DNA of 64,000 nucleotides. It comes from Diplolepis rosae (taxonomy: Eukaryota > Arthropoda > Insecta > Hymenoptera > Diplolepididae). Where the stretch lies: contig JAPYXD010000738.1 in assembly GCA_030998225.1 (NCBI GenBank), positions 3,224,001 through 3,288,000 of the forward strand. Reading direction: 5' to 3'. A program made the position numbers and the translations under genes. Below the pieces are notes generated by a model that was given only the letters and a program-made list of their open reading frames with translations, was not told the origin of the DNA and ran no database searches. Of this stretch, positions 51,701 through 62,300 are shown one piece after another. Position 1 is the stretch's first letter. Every line of letters begins with the position of its first letter.

Positions 51701-53348
51701 TTCTGCTGAAGAGCATAAGGGACATAATTCTGGAATTGACACACTGATTAAGAGCATACGTGTAAATTCCTAATAAAAGGAAATTGGTATAAAAGTAAAA
51801 TAAAATTGATGTAACAAATTTATTCCTCCTACTAAAGAGCATAAAAGCCTAAATTTAAGAATTTACCTTCTGCTGAAGAGCATAAAGGGGAATTCTCAAG
51901 AGAAATATTTTGCAAAAATAAAAAGGATTTTCTTTCTTGAATGAATGCTTTTCTGGCGAAATGCATAAGAGACATGATGCTGGAATTGACACACTGATGA
52001 AGAGCATAAGTTTAAATTCCTAATAAAGGAAAATTGGTATAAAAATAAAATGAAATTTATGTAACAAATTTATCCTTTCTGCTAAAGAGCATATAATCCT
52101 AAATGTACGAATTTACCTTCTGCTGAAGAGCATAAAGGGGAATTCTCAAGAAAAATATTTTGCCAAATTAGAAGGATTTTCTTTTTTTGAATTAATTCTT
52201 TTCTGCTGAAAAGCATTAGTTACTTAATTCTGGAAATGTCACACTGATTAAGAACATAAGTGCAAATTCGTATTAAAGGAAAATTGGAATAAAAAAGGAA
52301 TAAATGTGATGTTCAAAATTTATCCTTTCTGCTAAAGAGCATATAAGCCTAAATGTTCGAATTTACCTTCTGCTGAAGGGCATAGAGGGGAATTCTCCAT
52401 AACAATATATTGCCAAATAAAAGGATTTTCTTTTTTGAATTAATGCTTTTCTGCTGAAAAGCATAAGGGACTTAATTCTGGAATTGAAACACTGATTAAG
52501 AGCATAAGCGTAAATTCCTAATAAAAGAAAATTGGAATAAAAAAGGAATAAATGTGATGTTCAAAATTTATCCTTTCTGCTGAAGAGCATATAAGTATAA
52601 ATGTACGAATTTACCTTCTGCTGAAGAGCATAAAGGGCAATTCTCGAGAACAATATATTGCCAAATAAAAAGGATTTTCTTTTTGAATTAATTCTTTTCT
52701 GCTGAAAATCATAAGGGACATAATTCTGGAATTGACACACTGATTAAGAGCATATGTGTAAATTCCTAATAAAAGAAAATTGTAATAAAAAAGGAATAAA
52801 AGTGATGTTCAAAATTTATCCTTTCTGCTAAAGAGCATATAAGCCTAAATGTACGAATTTACCTTCTGCTGAAGAGCATAAAGGGAAATTCTCAAGAACA
52901 ATATTTTGCCAAATACAAAGGATTATCTTTTTTGAATTAATTCTTTTCTGCTGAAAAGCATGAGGGACTTAATTCTGGAATTGACACTCTGATTAAGACC
53001 ATAAGTGTAAATTCCTAATAAAAGAAAATTGGAATAAAAGAGGAATAAATGTGATGTTCAAAATTTATCCTTTCTGCTAAAGAGCATATAAGCCCAAATG
53101 TACGAATTTACCTTCTGCTGAAGAGCATAAAGGGGAATTCTCAAGAACAATATTTTGCCAAATAAAAAGGATTTTCTTTTTTGAATTAATGCTTTTCTGC
53201 TGAAAAGCATAAGGGACATAATTCTGGAATTGACACACTGATTAAGAGCATACGTGTAAATTCCTAATAAAAGGAAATTGGTATAAAATTAAAATAAAAT
53301 TGATGTAACAAATTTATTCCTCCTACTAAAGAGCATAAAAGCCTAAAT

Positions 53349-53590
53349 TTAAGAATTTACCTTCTGCTGAAGAGCATAAAGGGACATTCTCAAGAAAAAT
53401 ATTTTGCAAACTAAAAATGATTTTCTTTTTTGAATAAATGCTTTTCTGCTGAGAAGCATAAGAAACTTAATTCTGGAATTGGCACTCTGATTAAGAGCGT
53501 AAGTGTATATTCCTAATAAAAGATAATTGGAATAAAAAAGGAATAAAATTGCTGTTGTAAATTTATCCTTTCTTATAAAGAGCATAAAAG
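53349..53590. repeat. Replaced monomer inside 51-mer copy 2
   Basis: The partner unit in copy 1 (40650-40890) carries ttctaaagaaaaat, cttgtttgaatt and tctgttgaaaagc, as do the units at 31438 and 45879. Here the unit instead has gggacattctc, gcaaactaaaaatg, aataaatgc, gagaagcataagaaac, ggcactctg, tatattcc, agataattgg and cttataaag. Some of these (aataaatg, gaaacttaattctggaattggcactctg) recall units near 860 and 3400, at the far left of the window. The flanks keep the 12.70-kb register. Confidence 0.7.
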
Positions 53591-56500
53591 CCTAAATTTA
53601 AGAATTTACCTTCTGCTAAAGAGCATAAGATGGAATTCTCAATAAAAATATTTTGCAAAATAAAAAGGATTTTCTATTTTGAATTAATGCTTTTCTGATG
53701 AAAAGCATAAGGGACATAATTCTGGAATTGGCACACTGATTAAAAGCATAAGTGTAAATTCCTAATAAAAGAAAATTTGAATAAAAAAGGAATAAATGTG
53801 ATGTTCAAAATTTATCCTTTCTGCTAAAGAGCATATAAGCCTAAATGTACGAATTTACCTTCTGCTGAAGAGCATAAAGGAGAGTTCTCAAGAACAATAT
53901 TTTGCCAAATAAAAAGGATTTTCTTTTTTTGAATTAATGCTTTTCTGCTGAAAAGCGTAAGGGACATAATTCTGGAATTGACACTCTGATTAAGAGCATA
54001 AGTGTAAATTCCTAATAAAAGGAAATTGGCATAAAAATAAAATAAAATTGATGTAACAAATTTATTCTTCCTGCTAAAGAGCATAAAAGCCTAAATGTAC
54101 GAATTTACCTTCTACCGAAGAGCATAAAGGGGAATTCTCAAGAAAAATATTTTGCAAAATAAAAAGGATTTTCTTTCTTGAATGAATGCTTTTCTGGCGA
54201 AATGCATAAGAGACATGATGCTGGAATTGACACACTGATGAAGAGCATAAGTGTAAATTCCTAATAAAGGAAAATTGGTATAAAAATAAAATGAAATTTA
54301 TGTAACAAATTTATCCTTTCTGCTAAAGAGCATATAATCCTAAATGTACGAATTTACCTTCTGCTGAAGAGCATAAACGGGAATTCTCAAGAAAAATATT
54401 TTGCCAAATTAGAAGGATTTTCTTTTTTGAATTAATTCTTTTCTGCTGAAAAGCATTAGTTACTTAATTCTGGAAATTTCACACTGATTAAGAACATAAG
54501 TGTAAATTCCTAATAAAAGAAAATTGGAATAAAAAAGGAATAAAAGTGATGTTCCAAATTTATCCTTTCTGCTAAAGAGCATATAAGCCTCAATGTACGA
54601 ATTTACCTTCTACTGAAGAGCATAAGGGGGAATTCTCAAGAAAAATATTTTGCAAAATAAAAAGGATTTTCTTTTTTGTATTAATGCTTTTCTGCTGAAA
54701 AGCATTAGTTACTTAATTCTGGAAATGTCACACTGATTAAGAACATAAGTGCAAATTCGTATTAAAGGAATTTTGGAATAAAAAAGGAATAAATGTGATG
54801 TTCAAAATTTATCCTTTCTGCTAAAGAGCATATAAGCCTAAATGTTCGAATTTACCTTCTGCTGAAGGGCATAGAGGGGAATTCTCCATAAAAATATATT
54901 GCCAAATAAAAAGGATTTTCTTTTTTTGAATTAATGCTTTTCTGCTGAAAAGCATAAGGGACATAATTCTGGAATTGACACACTGATTAAGAGCATAAGT
55001 GTAAATTCCTAATAAAACAAAATTGGAATAAAAAAGGAATAAATGTGAGGTTCAAAATTTATCCTTTCTGCTAAAGAGCATATAGGCCTAAATGTACGAA
55101 TTTACCTTCTGCTGAAGAGCATAAAGGGGAATTCTCAAGAACAATATATTGCCAAATAAAAAGGATTTTCTTTTTTGAATTAATTCTTTTCTGCTGAAAA
55201 GCATAAGGGACATAATTCTGGAATTGACACACTGATTAAAAGCATAAGTGTAAATTCCTAATAAAAGAAAATTGGAATAAAAAAGGAATAAAAGTGATGT
55301 TCCAAATTTATCCTTTCTGCTAAAGAGCATATAAGCCTAAATGTACGAATTTACCTTGTGCTGAAGAGCATAAAGGGAAATTCTCAAGAACAATATTTTG
55401 CCAAATAAAAACGATTTTCTTTTTTGAATTAATGCTTTTCTGCTGAAAAGCATAAGGGACATAATTCTGGAATTGACACACTGATTAAAAGCATAAGTGT
55501 AAATTCCTAATAAAAGAAAATTGGAATAAAAAAGGAATAAATGTGATGTTCAAAATTTATCCTTTCTGGTAAAGAGCATATAAGCCTAAATGTACGAATT
55601 TACCTTCTGCTGAAGAGCATAAAGGGGAATTCTCAAGAACAATATTTTGCCAAATAAAAAGGATTTACTTTTTTGAATTAATCCTTTTCTGCTGAAGAGC
55701 ATAAGGGACATAATTCTGGAATTGACTCACTGATTAAGAGCATACGTGTAAATTCCTAATAAAAGGAAATTGGTATAAAAGTAAAATAAAATTGATGTAA
55801 CAAATTTATTCCTCCTACTAAAGAGCATAAAAGCCTAAATTTAAGAATTTACCTTCTGCTGAAGAGCATAAAGGGGAATTCTCAAGAGAAATATTTTGCA
55901 AAATAAAAAGGATTTTCTTTCTTGAATGAATGCTTTTCTGGCGAAATGCATAAGAGACATGATGCTGGAATTGACACACTGATGAAGAGCATAAGTTTAA
56001 ATTCCTAATAAAGGAAAATTGGTATAAAAATAAAATGAAATTTATGTAACAAATTTATCCTTTCTGCTAAAGAGCATATAATCCTAAATGTACGAATTTA
56101 CCTTCTGCTGAAGAGCATAAAGGGGAATTCTCAAGAAAAATATTTTGCCAAATTAGAAGGATTTTCTTTTTTTGAATTAATTCTTTTCTGCTGAAAAGCA
56201 TTAGTTACTTAATTCTGGAAATGTCACACTGATTAAGAACATAAGTGCAAATTCGTATTAAAGGAAAATTGGAATAAAAAAGGAATAAATGTGATGTTCA
56301 AAATTTATCCTTTCTGCTAAAGAGCATATAAGCCTAAATGTTCGAATTTACCTTCTGCTGAAGGGCATAGAGGGGAATTCTCCATAACAATATATTGCCA
56401 AATAAAAAGGATTTTCTTTTTTGAATTAATGCTTTTCTGCTGAAAAGCATAAGGGACATAATTCTGGAATTGACACACTGATTAAGAGCATAAGTGTAAA

Positions 56501-58489
56501 TTCCTAATAAAAGAAAATTGGAATAAAAAGGGAATAAATGTGATGTTCAAAATTTATCCTTTCTGCTAAAGAGCATATAGGCCTAAATGTACGAATTTAC
56601 CTTCTGCTGAAGAGCATAAAGGGGAATTCTCAAGAACAATATATTGCCAAATAAAAAGGATTTTCTTTTTTGAATTAATTCTTTTCTGCTGAAAAGCATA
56701 AGGGACATAATTCTGGAATTGACACACTGATTAAAAGCATAAGTGTAAATTCCTAATAAAAGAAAATTGGAATAAAAAAGGAATAAAAGTGATGTTCCAA
56801 ATTTATCCTTTCTGCTAAAGAGCATATAAGCCTAAATGTACGAATTTACCTTCTGCTGAAGAGCATAAAGGGAAATTCTCAAGAAAAATATTTTGCCAAA
56901 TTAGAAGGATTTTCTTTTTTTGAATTAATTCTTTTCTGCTGAAAAGCATTAGTTACTTAATTCTGGAAATGTCACACTGATTAAGAACATAAGTGCAAAT
57001 TCGTATTAAAGGAAAATTGGAATAAAAAAGGAATAAATGTGATGTTCAAAATTTATTCTTCCTGCTAAAGAGCATAAAACACTAAATGTACGAATTTACC
57101 TTCTGCTGAAGAGCATAAAGGGGAATTCTCAAGAAAAATATTTTGCCAAATTAGAAGGATTTTCTTTTTTGAATTAATGCTTTTCTGCTGAAGAGCATAA
57201 GGGACATAATTCTGGAATTGACACTCTGATTAAGAGCATAAGAGTAAATTCCTATTAAAAGGAAATTGGTATAAAAGTAAAATAAAATTGATGTAACAAA
57301 TTTATTCCTCCTGCTAAAGAGCATAAAGGCCTAAATTTAAGAATTTACCTTCTGCTGAAGAGCATAAAGGGGAATTCTCAAGAAAAATATTTTGCCAAAT
57401 TAGAAGGATTTTCTTTTTTGAATTAATGCTTTTCTGCTGAAGAGCATAAGGGACATAATTCTGGAATTGACACTCTGATTAAGAGCATAAGAGTAAATTC
57501 CTAATAAAAGAAAATTGGAATAAAAAAGGAATAAAATTGCTGTTGAAAATTTATGCTTTCTTGTAAAGAGCATAAAAGCCTAAATTTAAGAATTTACCTT
57601 CTGTTGAAGAGCACAAAGGGGAATTCTCAAGAAAAATATTTTGCAAAATAAAAAGGATTTTCTTTTTTGTATGAATGCTTTTCTGCTGAAGAGCATAAGG
57701 GACATAATTCTGGACTTGACACACTGATTAAGAGCATAAGTGTAAATTCCGAATAAAAGGAAATTGGTATAAAAGTAAAATAAAATTGATGTAACAAATT
57801 TATTCTTCCTGCTAAAGACCATAAAAGCCTAAATGTACGAATTTACCTTCTACTGAAGAGCATAAAGGGAAATTTTCAAGAACAATATTTTGTCAAATAA
57901 AAAGGATTTTCTTTTTTGAATGAATGCTTTTCTGCTGAAAAGCATATGGGACTTAATTCTGGAATTGACACTCTGATTAAGAGCATAAGTGTATATTCCT
58001 AATAAAGGAAAATTTGTATAAAAATATAATAAAATTAAGGTAACAAATTTATTCTTCCTGCTAAAGAGCATAAAAGCCTAAATGTACGAATTTACCTTCT
58101 GCTGAAAAGCATAAAGGGAAATTCTCAAGAACAATATTTTGTCAAATAAAAAGGATTTTCTTTTTTGAATTAGCGCTTTTCTGCTGAAAAGCATAAGGGA
58201 CTTAATTCTGGAATTGGCACACTGATTAAAAGCATAAGTGTAAATTCCTAATAAAAGAAAATTGGAATAAAAAAGGAATAAATGTGATGTTCAAAATTTA
58301 TCCTTTCTGGTAAAGAGCATATAAGCCTAAATGTACGAATTTACCTTCTGCTGAAGAGCATAAAGGGGAATTCTCAAGAACAATATTTTGCCAAATAAAA
58401 AGGATTTACTTTTTTGAATTAATCCTTTTCTGCTGAAGAGCATAAGGGACATAATTCTGGAATTGACACACTGATTAAGAGCATACGTG

Positions 58490-59390
58490 TAAATTACTAA
58501 TAAAAGTAAATTGGTATAAAATTTTAATAAAATTGATGTATAAAATTTATTCTTTTTTCAAAAGAGCATAAAAGCCTAAATTTAAGAATTTACCTTCTGC
58601 TGAAGAGCATAAAGGGGAATTCTCAAGAAAAATATTTTGCAAAATAAAAAGGATTTTCTTGTTTGAATTAATGCTTTTCTGCTGACAAGCATAAGGGACT
58701 TAATTCTGGAATTGACACTCTGATTAAGAGCATAGGTGTAAATTCCTAATAAAAGAAAATTGGAATAAAAAAGGAATAAAATTGATGTTTAAAGTTTATC
58801 CTTTCTTCTAAAGAGCATAAAAGGTTAAAATTAAGAATTTACCTTCTGCTGAAGAGCATAAGATGGAATTCTCAATAAAAATATTTTGCAAAATAAAAAG
58901 GATTTTCTATTTTGAATTAATGCTTTTCTGATGAAAAGCATAAGGGACATAATTCTGGAATTGGCACACTGATTAAAAGCATAAGTGTAAATTCCTAATA
59001 AAAGAAAATTTGAATAAAAAAGGAATAAATGTGATGTTCAAAATTTATCCTTTCTGCTAAAGAGCATATAAGCCTAAATGTACGAATTTACCTTCTGCTG
59101 AAGAGCATAAAGGGGAGTTCTCAAGAACAATATTTTGCCAAATGAAAAGAATTTTCTTTTTTGAATTAATGCTTTTCTGCTGAAAAGCATGAGGGACTTA
59201 ATTCTGGAATTGACACTCTGATTAAGAGCATAAGTGTAAATTCCTAATAAAAGAAAATTGGAATAAAAATAAAATAAAATTGATGTAACAAATTTATTCT
59301 TCCTGCTAAAGAGCACAAAACCCTAAATGTACGAATTTACCTTCTGCTGAAGAGCATAAAGGGGAATTCTCAAGAAAAATATTTTGCCAA
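58490..59390. repeat. ~0.9-kb replaced patch inside 51-mer copy 2
   Basis: Across three to four monomers the 12.70-kb match to 45.79-46.69 kb is broken. Changes include taaattactaataaaagtaaattgg, aattttaataaaattgatgtataaaatttattc and ttttttcaaaagagc near 58495-58565, gacaagc near 58685, aaaggttaaaattaag near 58820, ggggagttctc with aatgaaaagaatt near 59115, and gcacaaaaccctaaatg near 59312, which recalls units at 1022 and 3550. On both sides the match resumes in register. Confidence 0.68.
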
Positions 59391-62300
59391 ATAAAAAGGA
59401 TTTTCTTTCTTGAATGAATGCTTTTCTGGCGAAATGCATAAGAGACATGATGCTGGAATTGACACACTGATGAAGAGCATAAGTGTAAATTCCTAATAAA
59501 GGAAAAATTGGTATAAAAATAAAATGAAATTTATGTAACAAATTTATCCTTTCTGCTAAAGAGCATATAATCCTAAATGTACGAATTTACCTTCTGCTGA
59601 AGAGCATAAACGGGAATTCTCAAGAAAAATATTTTGCCAAATTAGAAGGATTTTCTTTTTTTGAATTAATTCTTTTCTGCTGAAAAGCATTAGTTACTTA
59701 ATTCTGGAAATGTCACACTGATTAAGAACATAAGTGTAAATTCCTAATAAAAGAAAATTGGAATAAAAAAGGAATAAAAGTGATGTTCCAAATTTATCCT
59801 TTCTGCTAAAGAGCATATAAGCCTAAATGTACGAATTTACCTTCTACTGAAGAGCATAAGGGGGAATTCTCAAGAAAAATATTTTGCAAAATAAAAAGGA
59901 TTTTCTTTTTTGTATTAATGCTTTTCTGCTGAAAAGCATTAGTTACTTAATTCTGGAAATGTCACACTGATTAAGAACATAAGTGCAAATTCGTATTAAA
60001 GGAAAATTGGAATAAAAAAGGAATAAATGTGATGTTCAAAATTTATCCTTTCTGCTAAAGAGCATATAAGCCTAAATGTTCGAATTTACCTTCTGCTGAA
60101 GGGCATAGAGGGGAATTCTCCATAAAAATATATTGCCAAATAAAAAGGATTTTCTTTTTTGAATTAATGCTTTTCTGCTGAAAAGCATAAGGGACATAAT
60201 TCTGGAATTGACACACTGATTAAGAGCATAAGTGTAAATTCCTAATAAAACAAAATTGGAATAAAAAAGGAATAAATGTGATGTTCAAAATTTATCCTTT
60301 CTGCTAAAGAGCATATAGGCCTAAATGTACGAATTTACCTTCTGCTGAAGAGCATAAAGGGGAATTCTCAAGAACAATATATTGCCAAATAAAAAGGATT
60401 TTCTTTTTGAATTAATTCTTTTCTGCTGAAAAGCATAAGGGACATAATTCTGGAATTGACACACTGATTAAAAGCATAAGTGTAAATTCCTAATAAAAGA
60501 AAATTGGAATAAAAAAGGAATAAAAGTGATGTTCCAAATTTATCCTTTCTGCTAAAGAGCATATAAGCCTAAATGTACGAATTTACCTTCTGCTGAAGAG
60601 CATAAAGGGAAATTCTCAAGAACAATATTTTGCCAAATAAAAACGATTTTCTTTTTTGAATTAATGCTTTTCTGCTGAAAAGCATAAGGGACATAATTCT
60701 GGAATTGACACACTGATTAAAAGCATAAGTGTAAATTCCTAATAAAAGAAAATTGGAATAAAAAAGGAATAAATGTGATGTTCAAAATTTATCCTTTCTG
60801 GTAAAGAGCATATAAGCCTAAATGTACGAATTTACCTTCTGCTGAAGAGCATAAAGGGGAATTCTCAAGAACAATATTTTGCCAAATAAAAAGGATTTAC
60901 TTTTTTGAATTAATCCTTTTCTGCTGAAGAGCATAAGGGACATAATTCTGGAATTGACACACTGATTAAGAGCATACGTGTAAATTCCTAATAAAAGGAA
61001 ATTGGTATAAAAGTAAAATAAAAATTGATGTAACAAATTTATTCCTCCTACTAAAGAGCATAAAAGCCTAAATTTAAGAATTTACCTTCTGCTGAAGAGC
61101 ATAAAGGGGAATTCTCAAGAGAAATATTTTGCAAAATAAAAAGGATTTTCTTTCTTGAATGAATGCTTTTCTGGCGAAATGCATAAGAGACATGATGCTG
61201 GAATTGACACACTGATGAAGAGCATAAGTTTAAATTCCTAATAAAGGAAAATTGGTATAAAAATAAAATGAAATTTATGTAACAAATTTATCCTTTCTGC
61301 TAAAGAGCATATAATCCTAAATGTACGAATTTACCTTCTGCTGAAGAGCATAAAGGGGAATTCTCAAGAAAAATATTTTGCCAAATTAGAAGGATTTTCT
61401 TTTTTGAATTAATTCTTTTCTGCTGAAAAGCATTAGTTACTTAATTCTGGAAATGTCACACTGATTAAGAACATAAGTGCAAATTCGTATTAAAGGAAAA
61501 TTGGAATAAAAAAGGAATAAATGTGATGTTCAAAATTTATCCTTTCTGCTAAAGAGCATATAGGCCTAAATGTACGAATTTACCTTCTGCTGAAGAGCAT
61601 AAAGGGGAATTCTCAAGAACAATATATTGCCAAATAAAAAGGATTTTCTTTTTTTGAATTAATTCTTTTCTGCTGAAAAGCATAAGGGACATAATTCTGG
61701 AATTGACACACTGATTAAAAGCATAAGTGTAAATTCCTAATAAAAGAAAATTGGAATAAAAAAGGAATAAAAGTGATGTTCCAAATTTATCCTTTCTGCT
61801 AAAGAGCATATAAGCCTAAATGTACGAATTTACCTTCTGCTGAAGAGCATAAAGGGTAATTCTCAAGAAAAATATTTTGCCAAATTAGAAGGATTTTCTT
61901 TTTTGAATTAATTCTTTTCTGCTGAAAAGCATTAGTTACTTAATTCTGGAAATGTCACACTGATTAAGAACATAAGTGCAAATTCGTATTAAAGGAAAAT
62001 TGGAATAAAAAAGGAATAAAAGTGAAGTTCAAAATTTATCCTTTCTGCTAAAGAGCATATAAGCCTAAATGTACGAATATACCTTCTGCTGAAGAGCATA
62101 AAGGGGAATTCTCAAGAAAAATATTTTGCCAAATTAGAAGGATTTTCTTTTTTGAATTAATTCTTTTCTGCTGAAAAGCATTAGTTACTTAATTCTGGAA
62201 ATGTCACACTGATTAAGAACATAAGTGCAAATTCGTATTAAAGGAAAATTGGAATAAAAAAGGAATAAATGTGATGTTCAAAATTTATCCTTTCTGCTAA

